Below are positions 24,686 to 33,769 of a stretch of 54,219 bases of DNA, in pieces (position 1 is the stretch's first letter; every line of letters begins with the position of its first letter). Origin of the DNA: Chlorobiaceae bacterium (GTDB lineage Bacteria > Bacteroidota > Ignavibacteria > Ignavibacteriales > Ignavibacteriaceae); the NCBI GenBank assembly GCA_013824085.1, contig PNNF01000016.1, forward strand, positions 1 to 54,219, in the 5' to 3' direction. Made by a program: the position numbers and the translations under genes. Under the pieces are notes generated by a model. The model saw only the letters and a list, made by a program, of their open reading frames with translations, did no database searches and had not been told where the DNA came from.

Positions 24686-27628
24686 TTATTTCTTAATCGA
24701 ATCTTCTTCTGCTTTTTGCATTTTCAATCGATTGATCATATCGTCAATACTTGGGTCATTTGAAAATGTTTTAACTTTATTCAGAAGATCAATTGATTTG
24801 TCATACTGTTTTGTAAATTCATAAATATCGAGTAAAAGCCGATAAGGATTATAGAAACTACTAACATCAGTTGGGTTTAATTCAAGTGCTTTGAGTGCAT
24901 AAACTTCAACGTCTTTTGCAATTTCTAAATATTTTTCTATTGCTCCAGCTTGTCTATATACATTTCCGACATCAAACAATAATCGATGATCCATCTCAAT
25001 AACTGAACGTGGAATTTTGCTTTCCATCATATCGAGTGTCTCAATAACTTTTGTGTCTTCTCTTTGAGCTGCATAATAAAGCGCAAGTCTGATAAATGAA
25101 TTTCTATAATTCTGTGTTAGTCTTTCATGATTTTCATCAAAGAAAATATTTGGATTATTTAATCCTCTGAACTTAAAGCCGGGCTGATAATTTACACTAT
25201 ATCCTTCTGGCTCATTAAACAAATGTGCACGATGTACAGGTTCATTAATAAACTCAACTCCAGGAGTCTGTTTAAATGGAACGACTCTTAATGCCATACC
25301 TTCCATTCTCAAAAAGTCAGTCAAACCAATTTTACTGTCGTCGCCTGTAGTAACTGCAAAATAAATTGGTCTTCTCCATTGATTTGATTCAATGATTTCG
25401 CGAACTACCATATCTTGAACTCTAATAGCATTAATTCCACCATAGTTTACAGTTGGATTTTTTCTCCAAGTCATTGCTAATCTGTTAGTTATAGAAGTAT
25501 CAGTAATTCCAAATTCTTTAAAGACAGATAGTGGAACAGGGACTGATATATCAGCGCCATCAAACTGAATTGGTTGCAACTGATCTACTTGTGCATCTGT
25601 AAATCGCATCGCAACTTTTTCCGCACCGTGCGGTTCAAGATTTTTTGCTTGCTTAATATACCAAGATGTATTTGCTAAACTCAGATTCACAACTCTTACA
25701 TCACGCCGTACACCCTCGACATCTTGCAAATACCAAAGAGGAAAAGTGTCATTATCACCATTTGTGAAGAGCACTGCATTTGGTTCACAGCTTTGAAGAA
25801 GATTATAAGCATAATCCCAAGGAACAAAATTTAACGATCTATCGTGTTGGAAATAATTTGCGTGCAACATTTTTGCTGGAACGAAACCTACACCCAAAGC
25901 AAGCAGACCAATAACTGCAAAGCGTTGAGCATTTTGTTGTGTAACTTTTTCAATTACAATATCGGATAACGCACGCACTGCAATACCAATCCAAATTGCA
26001 AAGACGAAGAACGCACCGACATAAAAATAATCTCTTTCACGGGGCTGTGGCTCTTGTTGATTTTGATAGAACGCAGTCAAGTATCCCATAAAAATAAAGA
26101 GCACCATAAAGATAGAAGCTGTCTTCCAATCTTTCCTAAAGTGGAAATAAATTCCTAACAGTCCGAGCAAGAGCGGAATTCCGTAGAGAGAATCTTTTGG
26201 TCCGCCAGCGAAACGAATATTAATAATTTTTCCGAGTGCATTTCCAATGCTGTTAAACGGCCAGATGTTTGCACCTGCGTCTTGATCCCAAGATTCTCTT
26301 CCCGCAAAATTCCAAAGAAGATATCTCGTCTTCATATGGTGCATTTGATAGTTCCACCAGAAACTTAAATCGGAAGAGTAGTTAGTATAAATTTGTTGTT
26401 GATGAGTCTCCATCGAGAATCGACGCTTGAATATTGGGAAATCGCCATACTGCTCACGACCAAGATAAGAAACTAACTCAGTAAAATCATCGGGTTGATT
26501 TTGATTCATTGGTGTGTCCATATTTGCTCGAATAATAACCATCGAGTAAGTAGTAAAACCAAGAACAATAAAAATCAAACTCATAGAGACAAGATGTAAA
26601 GTCGGTTTTTTATTTTTGATTGAATAATAAACTCCATACCCAAGTACACTAAAAATAAAAGCGAGTAATATCAGTTCAAGCACAATGTTGTCACCTGCGA
26701 CACTTTTCATAATTCCGGGAAGAACTTTTACAACACCGGGATAAGTAACAAATAGAGCAATTCCACCAATAATTAAAGTTAGATAGATTGAATTTTTGTC
26801 AATAAGTTTTTTCCAAAAAGCTCCAATTATTAGGACTGTAATACCACCCATAATAAGTACAAATCTTAAATCGAATGCTTCATATTCGGCTTGCGAAGGA
26901 GGTGTAGTTGTAGTTTGTGCACCCCAAAGAGCGAATGCAATCAATAATAACAACGCAATATTTCCTAATAGGATATATGCAGATTTTTTTAGTGCTTCAT
27001 CATCATCCACATATTTTCTAAACATAATTGTCATAACAACTGAGATGATTGCAAGAACACTCATTAAGTGAACTCCTGTTGAGAGTCCAATCAGATATGC
27101 GATCATCAAGATATATTTTTCATTGTCGGGGTTGTCAGCTTTTTCATTCCAAAGCACCATTAGATAAGTAATAGCAGCAAGTAAGAAAGTACTTGTTGCG
27201 TAAACTTCTGCTTCAACTCCGTTGAACCAAAATGTATCACTAAATGAAAATGCCAAAGCTCCAATTGCAGCTGAGGTGAAAGTTATGATTGCATCAAAAG
27301 TATTTTTGTAAACTTTGCCTCTATAGTTTTCAATCAATTTTACTATAATTAAATAGAGGAAAATAATTGAAGCGGCACTTGCAATTACAGATACGGTATT
27401 AATCCTGAATGCAATATTATCGGCGAATGGAATCATCGAAAAAATTCTTCCTATCAAAAGAAAGAATGGAGTGCCAGGTGGATGTGGAACTTGCATAGCA
27501 TAAGCAGCAGCAGCAAACTCGCCGCAATCCCAAAATGACAATGAGGGCTGAACAGTAGAAAAAAGTACAATTAATGAAATAAGGAATACACCAAAAGCGT
27601 ATAACCTGTTAAGCAATTTTAAGTCCAT
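24686..27628 (-). CDS. DUF2723 membrane protein (GT117-like O-mannosyltransferase family)
   Basis: A 980-residue polytopic protein. The N-terminus has the family signature LSFWDCGEFAAAAYAMQVP followed by HPPGTPFF. About a dozen membrane helices follow in the first 620 residues, then a large soluble domain with LLFTNGDNDTFPLWYLQDVE and a TPR-like helical end (about 860-980). Members of this family in Bacteroidota are thought to transfer sugars from lipid carriers to secreted proteins; the mannosyl role is known for only some members. A 73-residue conserved-looking gene lies 47 bp upstream. A strong terminator follows. Confidence 0.9.
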   Translation of the reverse strand: MDLKLLNRLYAFGVFLISLIVLFSTVQPSLSFWDCGEFAAAAYAMQVPHPPGTPFFLLIGRIFSMIPFADNIAFRINTVSVIASAASIIFLYLIIVKLIENYRGKVYKNTFDAIITFTSAAIGALAFSFSDTFWFNGVEAEVYATSTFLLAAITYLMVLWNEKADNPDNEKYILMIAYLIGLSTGVHLMSVLAIISVVMTIMFRKYVDDDEALKKSAYILLGNIALLLLIAFALWGAQTTTTPPSQAEYEAFDLRFVLIMGGITVLIIGAFWKKLIDKNSIYLTLIIGGIALFVTYPGVVKVLPGIMKSVAGDNIVLELILLAFIFSVLGYGVYYSIKNKKPTLHLVSMSLIFIVLGFTTYSMVIIRANMDTPMNQNQPDDFTELVSYLGREQYGDFPIFKRRFSMETHQQQIYTNYSSDLSFWWNYQMHHMKTRYLLWNFAGRESWDQDAGANIWPFNSIGNALGKIINIRFAGGPKDSLYGIPLLLGLLGIYFHFRKDWKTASIFMVLFIFMGYLTAFYQNQQEPQPRERDYFYVGAFFVFAIWIGIAVRALSDIVIEKVTQQNAQRFAVIGLLALGVGFVPAKMLHANYFQHDRSLNFVPWDYAYNLLQSCEPNAVLFTNGDNDTFPLWYLQDVEGVRRDVRVVNLSLANTSWYIKQAKNLEPHGAEKVAMRFTDAQVDQLQPIQFDGADISVPVPLSVFKEFGITDTSITNRLAMTWRKNPTVNYGGINAIRVQDMVVREIIESNQWRRPIYFAVTTGDDSKIGLTDFLRMEGMALRVVPFKQTPGVEFINEPVHRAHLFNEPEGYSVNYQPGFKFRGLNNPNIFFDENHERLTQNYRNSFIRLALYYAAQREDTKVIETLDMMESKIPRSVIEMDHRLLFDVGNVYRQAGAIEKYLEIAKDVEVYALKALELNPTDVSSFYNPYRLLLDIYEFTKQYDKSIDLLNKVKTFSNDPSIDDMINRLKMQKAEEDSIKK

Positions 27629-27675
27629 TATCTCCTCAGAAAAAGAAGTGGTTTAATTATGAGCAATTAATTTGT

Positions 27676-27897
27676 TTATTGTGTTTTTTTGAAAAATTGT
27701 TCTATATCTAATTTTGATTTAGTTGTGTAATATTTCTCATGAAGAGATTTTAGTCGTTTCATCGAGACTGAATCAAACTCATCTTCATCTTTATCTCGTT
27801 TAATGAAGAGCTTGTAGTCAGCTTTGTCTTTCTCTTCCATTTTCCATTCATAACGTTTTAGTTCTTCAAGAAATTTTTTTTGCTCTCTGAAACTCAT
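27676..27897 (-). CDS. Small charged protein of unknown function
   Basis: A 73-residue soluble, highly charged protein, about 40% Lys, Glu and Asp, predicted as mostly helical (MSFREQKKFLEELKRYEWKM, then a KDEDEFDSV stretch). No signal peptide or family recognised. It lies 47 bp upstream of the DUF2723 gene on the same strand. Its codon use resembles its neighbours and the opposite strand has no competing gene. Real but uncharacterised. Confidence 0.6.
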   Translation of the reverse strand: MSFREQKKFLEELKRYEWKMEEKDKADYKLFIKRDKDEDEFDSVSMKRLKSLHEKYYTTKSKLDIEQFFKKTQ

Positions 27898-28016
27898 TTT
27901 ATCATTAAATTTTATTGTTAATTTTTAACTTTCAAAGATACTAATTGAAATTATAATAAAGTAAGATTAACTAACAAGATTTAGAAAAGCAATAATAACA
28001 ATTTTTAAAGAATAAC

Positions 28017-28595
28017 TTGGAAAAAGTAAATAAATATTTTCTTCTCAATAAGCCATTTAATCTTCTCTCTCAATTTACCGATGAGCTTGGAAGAAGAAAC
28101 CTTGGCGAATTTAATTTTCCGCCAAATGTTTATTCGGTCGGAAGACTCGATTACGACAGCGAAGGATTGTTGTTCCTGACTGATGATAGAACGCTAACTG
28201 ACAAAATATTGAATCCAAAGTTTAAGCACGAAAAAGAATATTTAGTTCAAGTGGAAGGAATTCCAAGTAGTGATGAATTGATGCTACTCGAAGCGGGAGT
28301 TGTGATTGAAGGAAAAAAAACTTTGCCCGCAAAAATAAAATTAATTGAGTCGCCAATAGTTTGGGAAAGAAGACCACCAATTAGAGATAGAAAAAATATT
28401 CCAACTGCTTGGCTTAGTATTACGATAACTGAAGGAAGAAAGAGACAGATAAGAAAAATGACTGCAGCTATTGGGCATCCTACACTTAGACTAATACGAA
28501 TTAGATTCATGAATTTAGTTTTGGCGGATCTTCCAAATGGAAAGTTCAGAGAATTATCTGAAGAAGAAATTACTCAACTGAAAAATAAATTGTAA
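28017..28595 (+). CDS. RsuA/RluE-family pseudouridine synthase
   Basis: Converts a uridine in ribosomal RNA to pseudouridine. The 192 residues open with LNKPFNLLSQF, carry the catalytic Asp45 in VGRLDYDSEGLLFLTDD and the later GRKRQIRKMTAAIGHPTLRL motif. There is no S4 domain at the N-terminus, as in RluE, so a 23S rRNA target is plausible. The start is a TTG at 28017, since no ATG precedes the conserved start. Divergent from the small gene at 27897. Confidence 0.9.
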   Translation: MEKVNKYFLLNKPFNLLSQFTDELGRRNLGEFNFPPNVYSVGRLDYDSEGLLFLTDDRTLTDKILNPKFKHEKEYLVQVEGIPSSDELMLLEAGVVIEGKKTLPAKIKLIESPIVWERRPPIRDRKNIPTAWLSITITEGRKRQIRKMTAAIGHPTLRLIRIRFMNLVLADLPNGKFRELSEEEITQLKNKL

Positions 28596-28611
28596 CAATT
28601 ATTTACTTCAA

Positions 28612-28731
28612 GAGACTCCTGAAAAATCTCTCTGCCGTCACTCTGAATGAAATGAAGTGGCTCAAATATTTTAGAATCGAGCTACTTCGCTTCCACTCAA
28701 GATGAACGAAAAGAAAAATTCAGAAGTCTCC
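28612..28731. repeat. Small inverted-repeat element, family 2, copy 2 (MITE-like)
   Basis: About 120 bp with ends AGAGACTCCTGAAAAATC and, in reverse, GGAGACTTCTGAATTTTTC. Inside, an imperfect inverted pair (TGAAATGAAGTGGCTC with GAGCTACTTCGCTTCCACTC) could fold into a long hairpin. It fills the gap between two convergent genes. Confidence 0.55.
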
Positions 28732-28750
28732 AAAAATTAATTAACAAAAT

Positions 28751-29071
28751 TCAATTAATTTGTTTAACAAAAACAAAAAACGAAACAGTTAGTGAAATCA
28801 ATATTAACAGACCAGTAATAACCTTTGCTCTAACCGGCATTTTTGCGCCATTGTTATAATCTCTTACGTATTGGCCAAACTGTTTGTTGTTCAATAACCA
28901 ATCGTAAAATTTTTGTGATGTTTTAGAAAACAAATAAGCAGAGATAAGAATAAAAACTACTCCGGGTAACATTGGAACAAAAATTCCTATGACTCCAATC
29001 GTCAAAGAAATGAAACCTAAAAAAAGAACTATCCTTCTTAAAAAATAATTTTTTATTAAACCTCTACTCAT
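28751..29071 (-). CDS. DUF454 (YbaN-like) inner-membrane protein
   Basis: A 106-residue membrane protein with the DUF454 pattern: two helices joined by GIFVPMLPGVVFILISAY (about 28-45), a soluble loop with FYDWLLNNKQFGQYVRDY, and a last helix (about 84-104). Function of the family is not established. It stands alone between a repeat element and the dipeptidyl peptidase gene. Confidence 0.88.
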   Translation of the reverse strand: MSRGLIKNYFLRRIVLFLGFISLTIGVIGIFVPMLPGVVFILISAYLFSKTSQKFYDWLLNNKQFGQYVRDYNNGAKMPVRAKVITGLLILISLTVSFFVFVKQIN

Positions 29072-29173
29072 AAACCCTAACTATTAATATTAAAAAATTA
29101 GACGAAAAAAATTTCTGCGAAAGATAACTCGAAAAAAAAAAATTAAAATTTCGCAAACAAAATTTCAAATTCA

Positions 29174-31354
29174 TCATAAATTATTTAGAATAAACTCCGT
29201 CATCATATTGTACAAATGTAATCTTGATTTGCCACCGAATATTCCATGGTCGCGTTCGGGATAAAACATCATTTCAAACGGCTTTGCTTCGGCAATTAAT
29301 TTCTCAGCAAGTTTAACTGCATTCTGAAGATGAACATTATCATCAGCTGTTCCGTGCACAAGCAATAATTTTCCTTTTAAGTTTTCAGTGTATTTGAGAA
29401 CTGAACTTCTTTCGTATCCTTCAGGATTAAGCTCAGGCGTTTGCATATATCTTTCAGTATAAATTGTATCATAAAAACTCCAATCAGTTACAGGTGCAAC
29501 TGAAATTGCAACTTTATAATAGTCAGCAGCTTTTAACAATGTTAGAGCCGATACGTAACCGCCATAACTCCAACCCCAAATTCCAATTCGTTCTGAATCA
29601 ACATAACCTAAAGATGCAAGATACTTTGCAGCTTCTATATGATCGAAGACTTCCCATTTTCCCAAATCTTTATACATAAGATTTTTAAATTCTTTTCCTC
29701 TTCCGCCAGTGCCACGATTATCAATCATAAAAATGATATAACCTTTTTGTGCAAGTAATTGATGCCACAAAAAATTTCCACCACCCCATCTGTCAAAAAT
29801 TAATTGAGAACCAGGACCACTATAATTAAAAACTAAGACGGGATATTTTTTATTCGGATCGAAATCAGTTGGCTTTATCATTGATGCATTTAATACTACG
29901 CCATCGCTTGTTGTGAAATTTAAAAACTCGAGTGGAGAGAATTTATACTCCTTAAATACTTTCATATCTGACAAAGCCAAATCGCGAATTTTGACTCCTG
30001 TAACATCATACAAAAATGATGATGGAAGTGTGTTGGCATTTGAATAGCGAGAAATAAAATGTTGATAGTTTGGCGAAAGGTTTATTGCATGAAAGCCGAC
30101 TGCTTCAGTAATTCTACTAAATTTTGAGCCATCAAGTTTAACAGAAAATAAATCTTGATGCTTTGTTCCTCTTTCATTTGCTGTAAAGTAAACTAAATTA
30201 TTTTTTTCATCAACAGATAAAACATCATTCACTTCCCAATTGCCGTTGGTTAATTGCTTTATCGTTTTTCCATTGAAATCATATAAATAAATATGATTGA
30301 ACCCATTTTTTTCTGAAGTCCAGATAAATTGTTTTTTTGATTTTAGAAATCTTAAATTGTCGTGAACATCAATCCAAGCGGGATTAGTTTCTTGAAAAAC
30401 CAAATGAGTTTTTCCAGTGTTTGCGTCAGCAAAAAGAAAATCGAGTGTGTTCTGAAGTCGATTTAGCCTTTGAACAGCAACGGTTTGATTATCAGCAAAA
30501 TTAATTCTTGGGACATAAATATCCGTCTCCTCTCCAAGGTCAACCCAAGCTGTTTTAGTAGTATAAATATCAACTATACCAATTTGAACTAAAGAATTTT
30601 TTGCTCCTGCTTTTGGATAACGCATCTCAATAAAATTAAAATAGAGTGAATCCCATTTTGCAATTTGAATCTCAGGAACTTGAGATTGGTCTAATCTCCA
30701 ATAAGCAATTTTATTGCTTTCAGGCGACCATTGAAAAGCGTTTATGATAGAAAATTCTTCTTCGTAAACCCAATCGAAATGTCCGTTTAAAATAATTCCG
30801 TTTCCGTCAAAAGTAAGTTGTGTTTCTTTTCCAGTTTGAATGTCAACAACGAATAAATTATCTCCTCTAACGAATCCGAGCTTTTCGCCATCGGGAGAAA
30901 ACTGTGCATTTAGTTGTGTCTTTTCTGATTCAACAACGAGTTTAAATTTTTTCTCGAGAAAATTATAGACATAAAATTTACCACTGCTTTTTACGCCACG
31001 TGCCGCAGTAACACCCGTGAATAAAATATATCGACTGTGAGGAGACCATTGATAATTCTGTATCGAAAATGATGTGTCTTCTGAAGCTTCTCGCAAATCA
31101 TTAGTAGAAAGCAGACGAGTTTCTTCACCAGTTTTGAGATCGTGTGTGTACAATGCAAGTGATTTTATAACAGTATCCATTTTTAGAAATGAATATTTAT
31201 TTCCATTGTCATACCATTGGACACCGTTAATATTTTTTCCCGCAAATGCTCTATTAGTTTGAATTGCTTCAACAGTAAAATCTTTTTTCTGTGCAAAAGA
31301 AACTGTAATTGCGATAAATAAGAAAAAGAATAAATTTCTACTAAATGTTTTCAT
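29174..31354 (-). CDS. Dipeptidyl peptidase IV (S9B family), exported
   Basis: Removes N-terminal dipeptides, typically X-Pro, from peptides in the periplasm or at the surface. The 726 residues begin with a signal peptide (1-21), followed by an eight-bladed propeller (about 40-480) and an alpha/beta hydrolase domain (about 490-726). The nucleophile is Ser596 in GWSYGG, the acid is Asp671 or 672 in GTADDNVH, and the base is His703 in ERDHGI. The substrate-binding Glu motif DWVYEEEF (194-201) is present. A monocistronic gene divergent from the VWA gene. Confidence 0.95.
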   Translation of the reverse strand: MKTFSRNLFFFLFIAITVSFAQKKDFTVEAIQTNRAFAGKNINGVQWYDNGNKYSFLKMDTVIKSLALYTHDLKTGEETRLLSTNDLREASEDTSFSIQNYQWSPHSRYILFTGVTAARGVKSSGKFYVYNFLEKKFKLVVESEKTQLNAQFSPDGEKLGFVRGDNLFVVDIQTGKETQLTFDGNGIILNGHFDWVYEEEFSIINAFQWSPESNKIAYWRLDQSQVPEIQIAKWDSLYFNFIEMRYPKAGAKNSLVQIGIVDIYTTKTAWVDLGEETDIYVPRINFADNQTVAVQRLNRLQNTLDFLFADANTGKTHLVFQETNPAWIDVHDNLRFLKSKKQFIWTSEKNGFNHIYLYDFNGKTIKQLTNGNWEVNDVLSVDEKNNLVYFTANERGTKHQDLFSVKLDGSKFSRITEAVGFHAINLSPNYQHFISRYSNANTLPSSFLYDVTGVKIRDLALSDMKVFKEYKFSPLEFLNFTTSDGVVLNASMIKPTDFDPNKKYPVLVFNYSGPGSQLIFDRWGGGNFLWHQLLAQKGYIIFMIDNRGTGGRGKEFKNLMYKDLGKWEVFDHIEAAKYLASLGYVDSERIGIWGWSYGGYVSALTLLKAADYYKVAISVAPVTDWSFYDTIYTERYMQTPELNPEGYERSSVLKYTENLKGKLLLVHGTADDNVHLQNAVKLAEKLIAEAKPFEMMFYPERDHGIFGGKSRLHLYNMMTEFILNNL

Positions 31355-31603
31355 TGTTTCTCCATCAATTTTGAAAATTAACTGATTTGCAATATATGAA
31401 TATTGAATAAAAGAGAGGAAATTTTCTTTAAAATTCAGAGTTGAGAATTGTGTGGACTTACGATATTTTTTTTATCCAAATATTTTGCTTGGGAAAACAG
31501 AACGTCAAAATTAATTAGTCAGCTAAATTCACTCTTTATTATTAACTTTCTTTCTTAATTCACAAAGCAAATTTATTTTTGTTCAACTAAAAAATAATAT
31601 TAA

Positions 31604-33703
31604 ATGACTTTTTTAAATCCAGCAATTTTAATCGGATTAATAGCAGCCGGCATTCCGATACTTATTCATCTTTTCAATTTGCGAAAGTTGAAGAAAGTAG
31701 AATTTTCAACTTTGATGTTCTTGAAGGAACTTCAAAAAAATAAGATTAGGAAAATTGTTCTAAAACAATGGCTCTTAATGTTGATCAGAATATTAATCGT
31801 AATTTTTTTAGTCTTAACTTTTTCGCGTCCCGCTATTAAAGGTTATGCAATTATTGGAACTCCAACCTTAGCGAAAACTACTGCAGTCTTTATTGTTGAT
31901 GACACTTTCAGTATGAGCGTTGCTGATAACAAAGGATCATATCTCAATCAATCAAAGACATTAATAACCAATTTGATAAATAATTTGCAAGATCAAGATG
32001 AAGCAATAATCATAAGGGTTAGCAACCCCAATGAGGAAAATAATATTTTTACATCAGATAAGAATGGATTAATAAAAAGAGTAAGCGAAATTATTTTGTC
32101 CGATCGAAGCGAAAATCTGAATGATGCAGTTGTCAAAGCGGCATCAATAATTGGTGAAGCGAAAAATTTTAATAAAGAACTTTATCTTTTTTCTGATTTC
32201 CAAAAATCACGGATGACAAACAATGAAGTATTTTCTGATTTGGGCGAATTACTAAATGAACGCGTTAGAGTTTTTATTTTCAATTTTGGAACTGCCACTC
32301 CTTTCAATATTGGAGTTGATAGTTTAAAAGTAAATTCACAAATAATTGAAATAGATAAACCGTTAAGATTATCGGCTTTCATAAATAATTATTCAAATAG
32401 AAGCGTTGATAACCTTGTTGTATCAATGTTTTTGAATGATGAACGAATAGCACAAAAGGGAATTTCTCTCAAAGAAAATGAGAATCAAGAAGTGATGCTT
32501 GAGTCAAATATAAAAAACTCAGGAACGCAACGCTTAAGAATTGAGATTGAAGATGACGAAGTGTTAAACGATAATCGAAATTTTGTTTCTTTAAAAGTTC
32601 CAGAAAAATTTTCAATTTTATTTTTGAGTGATAACTCTGAGGAAACAATTTTTGTTCGATATGCTCTTCAGGCGGCTGATAATAAAGGGCAATTTCAGAT
32701 TGATGAAAAGCGACTGAGCCAAATTGCTGCGACTAATCTGAATAATTATGATTTAGTTTTTCTCTTTGCAAATGAAAAAATTTCATCATTGGCGGACATT
32801 CAAAAATTTGTTCAGAATGGTGGTGGGCTTTTCATTTTTCCAAATGAGAATCTTAATTTGAATTACTTCAATTCACTATTACAAAATTTTGATTTACCAA
32901 TAGCATCTGATAAAATAATTTTACAAAATGAAAACAAAATTTTGTTCGACAAAGTAGATTTTCAACATCCACTTTTTTCAGATTTATTTGTTTCCGAAGA
33001 GAATAGAAAAATTGAATCTCCTGATATCAAAAATTATTTTAAGATTAATTCTGGCGGAAAAGGATTTGAAATTATTTCGCTTCAAGATAAATCATCATTC
33101 TTAAGTTCTTACAATTTTGGTAAAGGAAGAATTTTAGTTTGTGCAGTGCCTCCAAATTTAACTTCATCTAATTTTCCATTGAAAGGAATTTTTGCTCCGA
33201 TTGTTTATAATTCAATTTTTTATCTAACAAATTTTAAAAACTTGAACGCAAGTATTGTAGCTGGAGAAAGCTTTAATATCAACCTTCAGGACGAAGTAGT
33301 AAAAATAGTTACTGTAAAAAAACCTACTGATGATGAAGAAAGAATTGTAGTTGATAATCTTAGCACAAATATTGATTTTACGAATACTGATGTTTTAGGA
33401 TTTTATTTTGTTAAGGGCGATGAAGAATTTACTGAAGAGTTTGTAGTTAATCATAATTCAAAAGAGTCTGAGCTGATTTATCTAAATGAAGAAGCGATAA
33501 AAGAATACTTGACAAAAATAAATTTTACAGGAAACTTTTATTTCGTAAACAAAGAGGAGAACGTTTCAGAGGTTGTTAACAGTGTACGCTTTGGTTCAGA
33601 GTTATGGCAACCATTTTTAATTATAGCATTAATACTTGCTTTAATCGAGATGTTTTTGTCAAGAAGCACTCGGAAAGATTTTGAAAGTTTAAAAAATTCA
33701 TAA
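31604..33703 (+). CDS. BatA-like VWA-domain membrane protein
   Basis: A 699-residue inner-membrane protein. It starts with the BatA N-terminal pattern: helix about 6-24, then HLFNLRKLKKVEFSTLMFLK and a second helix (about 55-75). A von Willebrand A domain (about 90-240) has a metal site reading DDTFSMS, a variant of DxSxS. A glutamine amidotransferase-like region (about 320-480) is followed by a beta-rich part and a last membrane helix (about 668-687). Such proteins are common in Bacteroidota/Chlorobi, often with MoxR ATPases, but none is in this window. Function not defined. Confidence 0.85.
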   Translation: MTFLNPAILIGLIAAGIPILIHLFNLRKLKKVEFSTLMFLKELQKNKIRKIVLKQWLLMLIRILIVIFLVLTFSRPAIKGYAIIGTPTLAKTTAVFIVDDTFSMSVADNKGSYLNQSKTLITNLINNLQDQDEAIIIRVSNPNEENNIFTSDKNGLIKRVSEIILSDRSENLNDAVVKAASIIGEAKNFNKELYLFSDFQKSRMTNNEVFSDLGELLNERVRVFIFNFGTATPFNIGVDSLKVNSQIIEIDKPLRLSAFINNYSNRSVDNLVVSMFLNDERIAQKGISLKENENQEVMLESNIKNSGTQRLRIEIEDDEVLNDNRNFVSLKVPEKFSILFLSDNSEETIFVRYALQAADNKGQFQIDEKRLSQIAATNLNNYDLVFLFANEKISSLADIQKFVQNGGGLFIFPNENLNLNYFNSLLQNFDLPIASDKIILQNENKILFDKVDFQHPLFSDLFVSEENRKIESPDIKNYFKINSGGKGFEIISLQDKSSFLSSYNFGKGRILVCAVPPNLTSSNFPLKGIFAPIVYNSIFYLTNFKNLNASIVAGESFNINLQDEVVKIVTVKKPTDDEERIVVDNLSTNIDFTNTDVLGFYFVKGDEEFTEEFVVNHNSKESELIYLNEEAIKEYLTKINFTGNFYFVNKEENVSEVVNSVRFGSELWQPFLIIALILALIEMFLSRSTRKDFESLKNS

Positions 33704-33769
33704 TACTTAGAAAGTTAAAACTCATTTTTGATTAAATTGTAAGTTCATTTTTATCGAGTAAAAAAATAT

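Noticed and set aside
29100-29173. Terminator after the dipeptidyl peptidase gene
   Set aside because: A GCGAAA / TTTCGC pair exists but with a loop of nearly 30 nt and a weak stem.
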